The notes beneath the pieces were generated by a model. That model made no database searches and had not been told where the DNA came from. It worked only from the letters and a program-made list of their open reading frames with translations. Shown piece by piece: positions 6,143-13,872 of a stretch of DNA of 22,763 bases. Position numbers and translations under genes: made by a program. The DNA is from an uncultured Oscillibacter sp. (GTDB lineage: Bacteria; Bacillota; Clostridia; Oscillospirales; Oscillospiraceae): NCBI GenBank assembly GCA_900548505.1, contig URKI01000035.1, positions 1-22,763 of the forward strand. The letters are read 5' to 3'. Each line of letters opens with the position of its first letter. Position 1 is the first letter of the stretch.

Positions 6143-7503
6143 ATCAATCAGAGCAAACGCCCGTCCGGGACCGGGAAGCGCACACCCTGGGCGACTGGCT
6201 GCGGACGGAGTGGAACCATATCGGCCTTTATATCCAGGCGCTTGCCAAGTGGCTGGCGGTGGCGGCGGTGACGGGCGCGGCGTGCGGCGCCGTGGGCTCC
6301 GCGTTCCACATCGGTGTGGAAAAAGCCACGGAGCTGCGGGGAGCCAACCCGTGGCTTTTGTGGTGTCTGCCCCTGGCGGGCCTTCTGATCGTGGGCTTCT
6401 ACAAGCTCACCAAAACCGAGGGCCAGGGCACCAATGACATCATCGACGCGGTGCATCTGGGCAAGGGCCTTTCCATTTTCCTGCTGCCCGCCATTTTCCT
6501 GGGCACCGTGCTCACCCACCTTTGCGGCGGCTCCGCCGGACGGGAGGGTGCCGCGCTGCAGATGGGCGGCACCATCGGCCACCATGTGGGAGGGCTGTTC
6601 CGCCTGGATGACCGGGACATGCGCACGGCTACCATGGCGGGCATGGCGGCGTTTTTCGCCGCGTTGTTCGGTACGCCCCTGACGGCCACGGTGTTTGCCA
6701 TGGTGGTCATCAGCATCGGCATCATGTACCACGCGGCGTTCATCCCCTGCCTCACAGCCTCTCTGGTGGCCTACGGCGTGTCGCTACTTATGGGCGTGCA
6801 GCCCACCCGCTTTACGGTGGACATGCCCGCCCTGGAGACGGTGATGCTGCTGCGGGTGGCGGTGCTGGGCGCGCTGTGCGCCCTGGTATCCATCCTGTTT
6901 TGCAACACCATCCACTTTGCCGAGCATCAGATGGCCCGCCGCATCCCCAACGCCTGGGTGCGGGTGGTGGTCGGGGGCGTGGGCATCATCGCCCTGACCT
7001 ATCTTTGCGGTACCACGGACTATAACGGCGCGGGAATGAATATCATCACCGCGGCGGTGGAGCAGGGAAGCGCCCATCCGGCGGCGTTCCTTTTGAAAAT
7101 TCTCTTCACGGCGGTGACGCTTTCCGCCGGGTTCAAGGGCGGCGAGGTGGTCCCCTCGTTTTTCGTGGGCGCCACCTTTGGCTGCGTGGCCGGTCCGCTG
7201 CTGGGTATCCCCGCCTCCTTCGGTGCGGCTCTGGGGCTGGTGGCCGTGTTCTGCGGCGCCGTCAACTGTCCGGTGGCCTCCATCTTCCTTTCGGTGGAGC
7301 TGTTCGGAGACGGCGGACTTTTGTACTTTGCCCTCATCTGCGGCATCAGCTACATGCTCTCGGGCTACAACGGCCTCTACTCCAGCCAGACCATCCTCTA
7401 CTCCAAGCTCAAGGCACAGTACATCAACGTCCATACCAACGCCCACCACGCGGGCAACCCCCACGCCGAGCCGCCGGTGCGGGGCAGTCTGAAAGAGGAA
7501 TAA
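6139..7503 (+). CDS. CLC-family channel/antiporter, fluoride-type clade
   Basis: Polytopic membrane protein of 454 residues with the CLC fold. It has GSAGREGAALQMGG (131-144, gating Glu136) and GFKGGEVVP (331-339), as well as EGQGTNDIID (94-103) where classic chloride CLCs have GSGIP. These versions, in particular GGEVxP and GSAGREGxxxQMG, are those of the CLC-F group, which exports fluoride in exchange for protons. From memory, CLC-F has GREGT and GGEVTP; here the two Thr are Ala138 and Val338, so the specificity is not certain. The start is set at the ATGA overlap with the upstream E2-like gene; longer upstream frames run inside that gene. GGAGG lies 13 bases upstream, rather far, consistent with coupling. 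No fluoride riboswitch is visible. Ends in a bidirectional terminator. Confidence 0.9.
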   Translation: MNQSEQTPVRDREAHTLGDWLRTEWNHIGLYIQALAKWLAVAAVTGAACGAVGSAFHIGVEKATELRGANPWLLWCLPLAGLLIVGFYKLTKTEGQGTNDIIDAVHLGKGLSIFLLPAIFLGTVLTHLCGGSAGREGAALQMGGTIGHHVGGLFRLDDRDMRTATMAGMAAFFAALFGTPLTATVFAMVVISIGIMYHAAFIPCLTASLVAYGVSLLMGVQPTRFTVDMPALETVMLLRVAVLGALCALVSILFCNTIHFAEHQMARRIPNAWVRVVVGGVGIIALTYLCGTTDYNGAGMNIITAAVEQGSAHPAAFLLKILFTAVTLSAGFKGGEVVPSFFVGATFGCVAGPLLGIPASFGAALGLVAVFCGAVNCPVASIFLSVELFGDGGLLYFALICGISYMLSGYNGLYSSQTILYSKLKAQYINVHTNAHHAGNPHAEPPVRGSLKEE

Positions 7504-7506
7504 AAA

Positions 7507-7535
7507 AAGCCCCCATCCGGGGGCTTTTTTATTTT
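7507..7535. terminator. Bidirectional terminator
   Basis: GCCCCC (7509-7514) with GGGGGC (7519-7524), loop ATCC, flanked by A7 on the left and T6ATTTT on the right. It serves the CLC operon on the plus strand and the GT4-CsaB/DUF1275 unit on the minus strand, and overlaps the DUF1275 stop codon. Confidence 0.92.
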
Positions 7536-8176
7536 GCAGATACGGCTGCTTGGGGTTCCAGGAACAGCTGCGCCATGGCAAGGGCACAGGGAGCCAGGGC
7601 CAGCAGTACGCTGCGAAGCCCCAGTGCCCTCCAGCACAGGAAGCTCGTGCCCACACCGCAGTGAAAGCTCAAAAGGGTCTTGCCGTAAAAGGCCGCCTTG
7701 GGCTGCTGGTTGGTTCCGGCGGCTGTGTTGGCCAGCGCCATGGTGAACTGGCGGAGATTGTTGGTGGAAAAAATGCTGGAGCTGACAAAGCCGTCCGCGC
7801 CGGGAAAGCTGTTCCATTGAAAGGCCATGGCGAAAAACAGCGGATAGAGCCCCAGCACCGGGGAGATTTCGGCGGGAAGCAACGCGACCAGTACGGCGGC
7901 CGCCATGTCGATACCCACGCTGAGCCGCCGCAGGTCCCGGATGGGGCCAAGAGGCAGCCAGACGGTCAGGGCAATGCCCGCCATGTACAGCGCGGCACCG
8001 CCCAGACGCAAAAGCATATCGGTCCAGCTGCCGCCCAGAAGATCGGTGGCCAGGTAGATAAGGTTGGCTGTCTGGGCGGAGCCAAACAGCCCGGCAAAGC
8101 GCAGCATGGTGTAGACACCGAGAAAACCGCCGATAAAGGCCATGGTAAAATGGATGCGCCGCTGTGCCTGCACCAT
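7529..8176 (-). CDS. DUF1275 (YoaK-like) membrane protein
   Basis: 215 residues, highly hydrophobic, with about six membrane segments. It matches the DUF1275 family: a first helix pair with FIGGFLGVYTMLRFAGLFGSAQTANLIYLATDLL (given here as GGFLGVYTMLR, about 15-25, and AQTANLIYLA, about 34-43) and the later FSTNNLRQFTMALAN segment, the second TxNL-type repeat. Function is unknown for the family; some members are annotated as permeases without proof. GGAGG is 7 bases before the ATG and the gene starts 21 bases after the GT4-CsaB stop, so it is the second gene of that transcript. Family is fairly sure; a link to wall-polymer work is only suggested by position. Confidence 0.85.
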   Translation of the reverse strand: MVQAQRRIHFTMAFIGGFLGVYTMLRFAGLFGSAQTANLIYLATDLLGGSWTDMLLRLGGAALYMAGIALTVWLPLGPIRDLRRLSVGIDMAAAVLVALLPAEISPVLGLYPLFFAMAFQWNSFPGADGFVSSSIFSTNNLRQFTMALANTAAGTNQQPKAAFYGKTLLSFHCGVGTSFLCWRALGLRSVLLALAPCALAMAQLFLEPQAAVSAK

Positions 8177-8197
8177 ATGCGTCCCTCCCTTTCGTTT

Positions 8198-10426
8198 TTA
8201 AAGACCCAGCAGTTCCCGGGCAACGGTCACGTTGCGCTGCTCCATCTCCTGCAGACGGGCTACAGCCTCCTCCCGGGACTGGGGCGTGCCGGTCTGGCGG
8301 ACGGCCCGGTCGATCATGGCACACAGGTTTTCGGCCGTGACGGAGTCCAGATCCACAAACAGCTCCTGCCCCATGTACTTGAGGAAGGAGGACACCTTGG
8401 GGTCATACACCACGCCCACCAGAGGCACGCCCTGGCTGGCGGCGAAGATCAGCGCGTGGAGCCGCATGGACACCACCGCATCCATGCGGGACAGGGCACC
8501 GATGATGGTGCCGGCGCCGCCGGCGTCGTCCAGGAAATAGTGGGGGATGTCCAGATTTGCTGCTGCCTGACGGTGGGCCACCGGGTCCAGATGCTTTTCC
8601 ACCGCTGTGAATACGGGGGTGAGGCCGTAGGTCTCGTAGGCATAGCGGGCCGCCTGGGCAAAGACGGGGGCTTTTTCATCGAAGCCCTTCCACTGGCGCA
8701 GGGCAAAGCACAGGTACTTTCCATGGGGCGGGATGCCGGCGCGCAGCAGTACGCTGTCCACCTCCGCGTCAGAGGCGGGACGCAGCGTCAGGGCCGGGTC
8801 CGCCGTCAGCAGGATGCGGGGGACAGTGACGCCCATGCGTAAAAGCTCCTCCCGGGAGTCCGGCTCCCGCAGGGTGATGACGTCCACATAGGCGTTGAGC
8901 ACCTTGGCGGCCAGCGCCCGGTGGCTTTCCCGGGTGACGGGACCGATGCCGCAGCCGTACATCTGTACTTGACAGCCGGCGCGCTTGGCGGCACGGATGT
9001 TGTAGAGATAGAACCACAAAGAGCGACGGGAGGTGACGTCCTGGATGAGGCTGCCGCCGCCGTTGATATAGAGCTTGGCCTGGCGCATGGCCTTGTGCCA
9101 GGCCAGGATGCTGGAGCGGTGCACCGCCTGGACCCGGTAGGTCAGGCGGGTGGACTTGGGGTCTTTGCTCAGAACGGTCATGGGCATGTCCGGGTCGATG
9201 GACCGCATCTCCTGCAAGATGGCCTCCAGGATGGCGTCGTCGCCGGCGTTGCCCCGGCCGTAGGCGCCGCAGATGACCACGCCGTCCCTGGCCCGGGCCG
9301 GGCGGCGGTGCCGCCGGAGGATCTCCTGATAGATATGCAGCTGGGTGTCCACCGTGTTCTGAATGGAGAAGTGGGTGGAGGCCTTTTCATAGAGCTTTTC
9401 ACCCATGTCGCGGCGCAGGGCGTCGTCGTTGCCCAGGGCGGCCAGATAGGTACCCAGAGCCTCAAAGTCGCCGGGGGCGAACAGGAAGCCGTTGACATCA
9501 GAATCGATCAGATGGGGGATGCCGCCTACAGCGGTGGCCACTGTGGCCAGGTGGAACCGGGCACCTTCCGTCAGGGCATAGGGGAAGGTCTCGGAGAGGC
9601 TGGTGAGGGCGTTGATGTCCAGGGCAGCGTAGAACTGATCCATGCCGCCGCTGATCCAGCCGGCAAAGGTCACCTGCTTTTCCACACCCAGCTCCCGGGC
9701 AAGAGCCCCCAGCTTTTCCCGCTCCTCGCCGTCTCCGGCGATGACCAGGCGCAGCCGGGGGCAGGAGGCGTAGCCCGCGGCAAAGCCCCGGATGAGGGTG
9801 GACATGTCCTTGACGGGATTGAGCCGGGCGGCGATGCCCACCACCACGGAATTCTCATCCGCGTCCACGCCCAGCTGCCGCAGATACTCCAGCCGCTCCA
9901 TCTTGGGCGGCGGGGCGGGGGTGAAGTCGATGCCGTTGTAGATAGCGTAGAACCGGTCTGCCGGGAATCCCCGGGAGATCAGCAGGTCCACCATGGCGTC
10001 GGACACGCCGATGCGGTAGTCCAGCTTGCGCAGGGCATAGGCATTGATGGTGCCGAAGGTAAGGCGGCTGAGGGGCCGGCCCATGTAGTCCAGCCGGTAG
10101 TCACTGTGCACGGTGGTCACCACCGGGAGCCCTGTGGACTTGCGCAGCATGGCGCCGATCATGTTGGCCCGGGAGCCGTGGCAGTGGATCAGCTCAAAGC
10201 CCTCCTGGCGGATATAGCGGGACAGCTCCCGGCGCACCCGCAGCACATTGTTTCCGCCGCAGATCCGGGTGGGGATGCCCAGCTTTCTGGCCTCGTCGGC
10301 AAAGGGACCGTCCCGGAAGCACACCAGCTGGGCGGTGATGGTTTTATTCAGATTTTGCAGCAGGCTGAGCACGTGGGTCTTGGCACCGCCGGAGTCGCCG
10401 CCGCTGATCAGATGGATGACCTTCAT
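8198..10426 (-). CDS. csaB: Fused GT4 glycosyltransferase and CsaB pyruvyltransferase
   Basis: A single 742-residue frame with two enzymes. Residues 1 to about 375 are a GT-B glycosyltransferase family 4: HLISGGDSGGAKTH (5-18), HCHGSRAN (81-88), GIAARLNPVKD (197-207) and the EX7E donor motif E279/E287 in SETFPYALTEG. After a basic linker (371-380) a CsaB-type polysaccharide pyruvyltransferase follows: CGAYGRGNAGDDAI (386-399), YINGGGSLIQD (453-463), YGCGIGPV (490-497), MRLHALIFAASQGVPLVG (654-671). CsaB puts a pyruvate ketal on secondary wall polysaccharide, which SLH-domain proteins bind. Start 10426 is chosen for the AGAAGGA site 7 bases upstream and the MKVIHLISGG start typical of GT4. No internal stop or frame change. 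In many relatives, as I recall, the two are separate genes. The polymer acted on is unknown. Confidence 0.93.
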   Translation of the reverse strand: MKVIHLISGGDSGGAKTHVLSLLQNLNKTITAQLVCFRDGPFADEARKLGIPTRICGGNNVLRVRRELSRYIRQEGFELIHCHGSRANMIGAMLRKSTGLPVVTTVHSDYRLDYMGRPLSRLTFGTINAYALRKLDYRIGVSDAMVDLLISRGFPADRFYAIYNGIDFTPAPPPKMERLEYLRQLGVDADENSVVVGIAARLNPVKDMSTLIRGFAAGYASCPRLRLVIAGDGEEREKLGALARELGVEKQVTFAGWISGGMDQFYAALDINALTSLSETFPYALTEGARFHLATVATAVGGIPHLIDSDVNGFLFAPGDFEALGTYLAALGNDDALRRDMGEKLYEKASTHFSIQNTVDTQLHIYQEILRRHRRPARARDGVVICGAYGRGNAGDDAILEAILQEMRSIDPDMPMTVLSKDPKSTRLTYRVQAVHRSSILAWHKAMRQAKLYINGGGSLIQDVTSRRSLWFYLYNIRAAKRAGCQVQMYGCGIGPVTRESHRALAAKVLNAYVDVITLREPDSREELLRMGVTVPRILLTADPALTLRPASDAEVDSVLLRAGIPPHGKYLCFALRQWKGFDEKAPVFAQAARYAYETYGLTPVFTAVEKHLDPVAHRQAAANLDIPHYFLDDAGGAGTIIGALSRMDAVVSMRLHALIFAASQGVPLVGVVYDPKVSSFLKYMGQELFVDLDSVTAENLCAMIDRAVRQTGTPQSREEAVARLQEMEQRNVTVARELLGL

Positions 10427-10455
10427 GAAAATGTCCTTCTTTAATGAAAATGTTC

Positions 10456-10484
10456 TTGAGAAATCATAAAAAATATTATACAAT
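10456..10484 (+). promoter_or_regulatory. Promoter of the DUF4330 gene
   Basis: TTGAGA (10456-10461), 17-bp spacer, TACAAT (10479-10484). Expected start near 10491, about 50 bases before the ATG. Face-to-face overlap with the GT4-CsaB promoter means the two cannot be occupied by polymerase at once. Confidence 0.75.
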
Positions 10485-10503
10485 GTTTCGCAGACATTGT
10501 CTA
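10475..10503 (-). promoter_or_regulatory. Promoter of GT4-CsaB/DUF1275
   Basis: Minus strand: TAGACA (-35, plus 10498-10503), 17-bp spacer, TATAAT (-10, plus 10475-10480, perfect). It overlaps the divergent DUF4330 promoter: the two -10 boxes share bases 10479-10480. Confidence 0.75.
10480..10500. promoter_or_regulatory. Operator-like dyad in the shared divergent promoter
   Basis: ACAATGT (10480-10486) and ACATTGT (10494-10500) form a perfect 7-bp inverted repeat with a 7-base centre. It covers the plus-strand -10 and the minus-strand spacer and -35, so one bound protein would affect both directions. Confidence 0.5.
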
Positions 10504-10541
10504 CAAAGAATCGGGCGGCCCCGCCGCTTATGGAGGAACGT

Positions 10542-11039
10542 ATGGAACAAAAAGCAAAGCGCATTGGAAAATTTAACGTCGTCGATGTGATCGCCGTGGT
10601 GCTGATCCTGGCGGTGGCCGTATTTGCCGGCATGAAGCTGATGAATCGCGGCGGCGAGGAAGGCGGCCAGGCGGCCATGACCAAGGTGACCTATGTGGTC
10701 AAGGCCGAGGGCGTGCCTGTAGAGCTGTATGAATCCTGCCAGGCGCATCTGCCCTCTCCCCTCATGGCCTCCGGCGAACTGGTAGGCGGCCAGATCGAGA
10801 GCGTGGAAAAGGAGCCCTACTACGTGCTGGGCCCCGACGGACAGTGGGTGGAGGACCCGGAGCATGTGACGCTCTACTTCACCGCCACCACCGAGACGCC
10901 CACCGGCGAGGTGATGACCACCAAGGTAGGCGACCAGGAGGTCCGCATCGGTAAGAAGGACTATATCCTGAAAAGCGAGTACATTGAGATCAACGGCGGC
11001 ACGGTCATCGACGTGCAGTGGGAAGATATCCAGGAGTAA
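10542..11039 (+). CDS. DUF4330 membrane-anchored protein
   Basis: 165 residues: a basic N-terminus (KAKRIGKFNVVDV), one membrane segment (about 14-32, VIAVVLILAVAVFAGMKLM), then an outside domain rich in beta strands (YVVKAEGVPVELYE, GGQIESVEKEPYYVL, TTKVGDQEVRIGKKDYI). This is the DUF4330 pattern, in which a GKFNxxD stretch precedes the single helix and a YxxKxEGxP-like strand follows. Function is unknown. Start 10542 is supported by GGAGG 5 bases upstream; an in-frame ATG at 10497 has no such site. It is divergent from the wall-polymer transferase fusion with overlapping promoters, which suggests shared control and perhaps a role in surface-polymer assembly (inference). A strong terminator follows. 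Confidence 0.82.
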   Translation: MEQKAKRIGKFNVVDVIAVVLILAVAVFAGMKLMNRGGEEGGQAAMTKVTYVVKAEGVPVELYESCQAHLPSPLMASGELVGGQIESVEKEPYYVLGPDGQWVEDPEHVTLYFTATTETPTGEVMTTKVGDQEVRIGKKDYILKSEYIEINGGTVIDVQWEDIQE

Positions 11040-11046
11040 TCATAAA

Positions 11047-11078
11047 GAGCGCCGCGCAGAATGCGCGGCGCTCTTTTT
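11047..11078. terminator. Terminator between DUF4330 gene and LysR gene
   Basis: GAGCGCCGCGC (11047-11057) pairs perfectly with GCGCGGCGCTC (11063-11073), loop AGAAT, then TTTTTAT on the plus strand. On the minus strand the tail is CTTTATG, so it is weaker in that direction. It overlaps the LysR stop codon. Confidence 0.92.
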
Positions 11079-11973
11079 ATGCCTGGGGACGGTCGGCAGG
11101 GACCAGGGACGCGAACCAGCGGACGGAAAAGTCCCGGAATGCCGCAATATGGGGCGGGAGGTAGGCGCTGTACCGCCAGTGCAGGTACAGCTGGCGCACA
11201 TGGGCGAAGTCCTGCAGGTGGAGCAGGGCGATGCCGTCGGTCTGGGGCGGAAGGCCCGTCCGGCTGGGCAGGAAGCACACGCCTACCCCGCAGCGGACAA
11301 AGTCGCACAATGTGATGGGGTTGTCGCTTTCAGCCACGACCCGGGGGGAGAAGTTCACCTCGTTGCAGGCGTTCTGGATGATCTTTGCCCAGGGGCGGTC
11401 CCGCCGGAGGCTGACGAAGGGGACGCTGCGCACGTCCGAGAGCCGGACGGATTCCAGCCGGGTCAGGGGGTGGTCTGCCGCGGCGGCCAGCACCACGTCC
11501 TCCCGAAGCAGGAGACACGAGTTACGGGGCAGTACCTCGTCGCCCACCAGGGAGTCGATGAGCATATCATAGCTGGGCTGCTCCGTTTCGCCAAAGATCC
11601 GCTGGGTGATCTCAAAGCGCACCTCCGGGCGCACGGCCAAAAAATCCGCCAGCAGCTGGGGCAGCAGGGCGGTGGCGGAGTGGACGCAGAGCTGGATCCG
11701 GCTCTCCGGTCCGGTTTTGCGGGCGTCGATCTCCGCCCGGGCGTCCTGGAGGGAGGCGAGGATCTGCCGGGTGTAGCGCAGCAGGATCCGCCCGTTTTCA
11801 TTCAGGCGCATCCGGCGCCCGTCCCGGTCGAACAGGGGGACGCCCAGTTCGTTTTCCAGGTTCCGGATGGTGCGGCTCAGGGCGGGCTGGGCCAGGTTCA
11901 GCCGCTCCGCGGCCCGGGTCATGTGCTCCAGTTCCGCCACGGCCTGAAATTGTTTGAGCTGAAAAATCTCCAT
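11077..11973 (-). CDS. LysR-family transcriptional regulator
   Basis: 298 residues. The N-terminal winged helix-turn-helix is clear (about 18-50: TRAAERLNLAQPALSRTIR, NLENELGVPLFDR), followed by the linker helix (about 58-90) and a periplasmic-binding-protein-like effector domain (about 91-298). Start 11973 is set by AGAGGTG 6 bases upstream and by the MEIFQLKQFQAVAE opening normal for the family; the frame stays open further upstream without a ribosome site. It is divergent from the gamma-glutamyltransferase gene, and a perfect ATAAC-N5-GTTAT LysR box lies between them. By the usual LysR logic it should control that gene and itself. The effector is unknown; glutathione, a gamma-glutamyl peptide or an amino acid would fit the neighbour. 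Confidence 0.95.
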   Translation of the reverse strand: MEIFQLKQFQAVAELEHMTRAAERLNLAQPALSRTIRNLENELGVPLFDRDGRRMRLNENGRILLRYTRQILASLQDARAEIDARKTGPESRIQLCVHSATALLPQLLADFLAVRPEVRFEITQRIFGETEQPSYDMLIDSLVGDEVLPRNSCLLLREDVVLAAAADHPLTRLESVRLSDVRSVPFVSLRRDRPWAKIIQNACNEVNFSPRVVAESDNPITLCDFVRCGVGVCFLPSRTGLPPQTDGIALLHLQDFAHVRQLYLHWRYSAYLPPHIAAFRDFSVRWFASLVPADRPQA

Positions 11974-12073
11974 GTCGCGCACCTCTGTTCGTCTGCAAAA
12001 AACGTTTCCGGCCTGCTTTTTTTGTACAGTATCACAGAAAACGCCAAAAGTAAATACGGTATTTATTGAAATC

Positions 12074-12088
12074 ATAACTCTTGGTTAT
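12074..12088. promoter_or_regulatory. LysR-type box (T-N11-A)
   Basis: ATAAC (12074-12078), TCTTG, GTTAT (12084-12088). T12075 and A12087 give the T-N11-A core of LysR sites. It lies between the divergent LysR and gamma-glutamyltransferase genes, about 21 bp upstream of the candidate -35 of the latter, the expected recognition-site position. Confidence 0.75.
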
Positions 12089-12108
12089 CAATTTATCGCC
12101 ATAAAGTG

Positions 12109-12138
12109 TTAGACTGGCAAAGATAATTTTGCTATAGT
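12109..12138 (+). promoter_or_regulatory. Candidate promoter of the gamma-glutamyltransferase gene
   Basis: TTAGAC (12109-12114), 18-bp spacer, TATAGT (12133-12138). The -35 is weak, as expected for a promoter that needs a LysR activator. The leader to the ATG at 12212 is about 65 bases and contains an AT-rich stretch (12141-12167). Confidence 0.55.
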
Positions 12139-12211
12139 GTCAAAATAACACCATTATAATAAAAAAACGGCGGAAGCCGCTGGTGGTTATGTGTTGAAAG
12201 GACGGGATAGT

Positions 12212-13837
12212 ATGGTGCAGTTTGATCCTTTGAAGTATTCCTTTGCCTCCCACAGAAATGTGGTCTATGCCAGAAAGGGCATGGCCTGTTCCACGTCTCC
12301 CATCGCGTCCCAGGTGGGACTGGAGATCCTCAAGTCCGGCGGCAACGCCATGGACGCCGCCATTGCCATGGCCACCACGCTGCCGCTGGTGGAGCCCACC
12401 GGCAACGGCCTGGGCAGCGACTGCTTTGCCCTGGTGTGGAGCGCCAAGGATCAAAAGCTCTTCGGCCTGGACGGGTCCGGTGTGGCGCCCATGGCCCTCT
12501 CTGCCGAGAAGGTGAAGGAGGCCGGCTACACCTCCGTGCCTGTGAACGGCTGGCTGCCCACCATGGTCCCCGGTGCGCCCAGCGCCTGGGCGCTGCTGCG
12601 CCGCCGCTTCGGCACCAAGCCCATGACCGAGCTGATGGCTCCCGCCATCCGCTATGCCCGGGAGGGCTTCTGCATCCCCGTGAACGTTTATAAGCAGTGG
12701 AAAGCGGAGACTGCCCGCTTCACCGCCGCTGCGGAGAAGGAGCCGGAGGTGTTCGGTCCCTGGGTGCAGTACTTCACCAAAAACGGCAAGACTTACGAGG
12801 CCGGCGATACGTTCTATAACCCGGACTTTGCCGCCACGCTGGAGTCTCTGGCTGAGAGCGACTGCGAGAGCTACTACCACGGCGAGATCATGCACAAGAT
12901 CGTGGATTTCTCCCGCAAGACCGGCGGCTTCTTCGCTGAGAGCGACTTTGAAAACTACCAGGCTCAGTGGGTGGAGCCCATCTCCATCAACTACAAGGGC
13001 TATGATGTCTTTGAGATGCCCCCCAACGGCCACGGCATCACCGCTCTTATGGCGCTGAACATGCTCAAGGGCATGGAGCTGAGCGACGAGCGGGAGACTG
13101 CCGATGTCTATCACAAGATGATCGAGACCACCAAGCTGGCCTTTGTGGATACGAAGAAGTTCGTGGCGGATCCCCGCTACATGCGCACCAAGGTCTCCGA
13201 CATGCTCTCCGACCGCTATGCGGATGTCCGCCGTGCCCTCATCACGGACCAGGCGGTCTATCCCGAGGCGGGCGACCCCTCCTGCGGCGGTACGGTGTAC
13301 TTCTGCGTGGCTGACGGCGAGGGCAACATGGTGTCCTTCATCCAGTCCAACTACAACCGCTTCGGCTCCGGCATCGCCGTGCCCGGCACCGCCATCACTA
13401 TTCAGGACCGGGGCGCCAACTTCTCCCTGGACCCCGAGAGCGACAACTATCTGGAAGGCGGCAAAAAGGCCTACCACACCATCATCCCCGGCTTCCTCTG
13501 CAAGGACGGCAAGGCCGTGGGCCCCTTTGGCGTCATGGGCGGCTTCATGCAGCCCCAGGGCCACGTGCAGGTGATCGTCAACACGGTGGATTACCACATG
13601 AATCCTCAGGAGTGCCTGGACGCGCCCCGGTTCCAGTGGGTGGGTGAGAAGAAGGTCCAGCTGGAGCGGGAGGTGCCCGCCCACATCGCACAGAAGCTGG
13701 CGGACATGGGCCACCAGGTGGAGATCGTCAACTCCAACCTGGGCATGGGCCGCGGCGAGATCATCTGGCGCATGGCCGACGGCACGCTGGTGGGCGGCAC
13801 GGAGCCCCGTGCCGACGGTACCATCGCGGCCTGGTGA
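12212..13837 (+). CDS. ggt: Gamma-glutamyltransferase family protein (YwrD-like)
   Basis: N-terminal nucleophile hydrolase that cleaves or transfers gamma-glutamyl groups, for example from glutathione; it matures by self-cleavage. The 541 residues include ASQVGLEILKSGGNAMDAA (32-50), EPTGNGLGSDCFAL (61-74), MVPGAP (118-123) and the cleavage point CGG/TVYFCVADGEGN, making Thr361 the likely nucleophile. VMGGFMQPQGHVQV (441-454) takes the place of the oxyanion-hole GG segment. There is no signal peptide, so a cytoplasmic enzyme as in the YwrD group is likely, unlike the exported classic GGT. Start 12212 follows AAAGGA by 9 bases; an in-frame GTG at 12191 lies upstream of that site. It is divergent from a LysR regulator with a LysR box between. 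The substrate in this organism is unknown. Confidence 0.93.
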   Translation: MVQFDPLKYSFASHRNVVYARKGMACSTSPIASQVGLEILKSGGNAMDAAIAMATTLPLVEPTGNGLGSDCFALVWSAKDQKLFGLDGSGVAPMALSAEKVKEAGYTSVPVNGWLPTMVPGAPSAWALLRRRFGTKPMTELMAPAIRYAREGFCIPVNVYKQWKAETARFTAAAEKEPEVFGPWVQYFTKNGKTYEAGDTFYNPDFAATLESLAESDCESYYHGEIMHKIVDFSRKTGGFFAESDFENYQAQWVEPISINYKGYDVFEMPPNGHGITALMALNMLKGMELSDERETADVYHKMIETTKLAFVDTKKFVADPRYMRTKVSDMLSDRYADVRRALITDQAVYPEAGDPSCGGTVYFCVADGEGNMVSFIQSNYNRFGSGIAVPGTAITIQDRGANFSLDPESDNYLEGGKKAYHTIIPGFLCKDGKAVGPFGVMGGFMQPQGHVQVIVNTVDYHMNPQECLDAPRFQWVGEKKVQLEREVPAHIAQKLADMGHQVEIVNSNLGMGRGEIIWRMADGTLVGGTEPRADGTIAAW

Positions 13838-13843
13838 TCTTAC

Positions 13844-13872
13844 TTGCCGAAAGGCAGGAGCTGTGCTATAAT
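13844..13872 (+). promoter_or_regulatory. Promoter of the chrA pair
   Basis: TTGCCG (13844-13849), 17-bp spacer, TATAAT (13867-13872, perfect). It begins 7 bases after the gamma-glutamyltransferase stop. The leader contains a 9-bp GC hairpin (13888-13896 with 13904-13912), which may be a leader structure or an early stop signal; only A-rich, not T-rich, sequence follows. Confidence 0.75.

Noticed and set aside
8921..10444. Open plus-strand frame of 507 codons opposite the GT4-CsaB fusion
   Set aside because: Shadow frame; the minus-strand protein has intact motifs for two known enzyme families.
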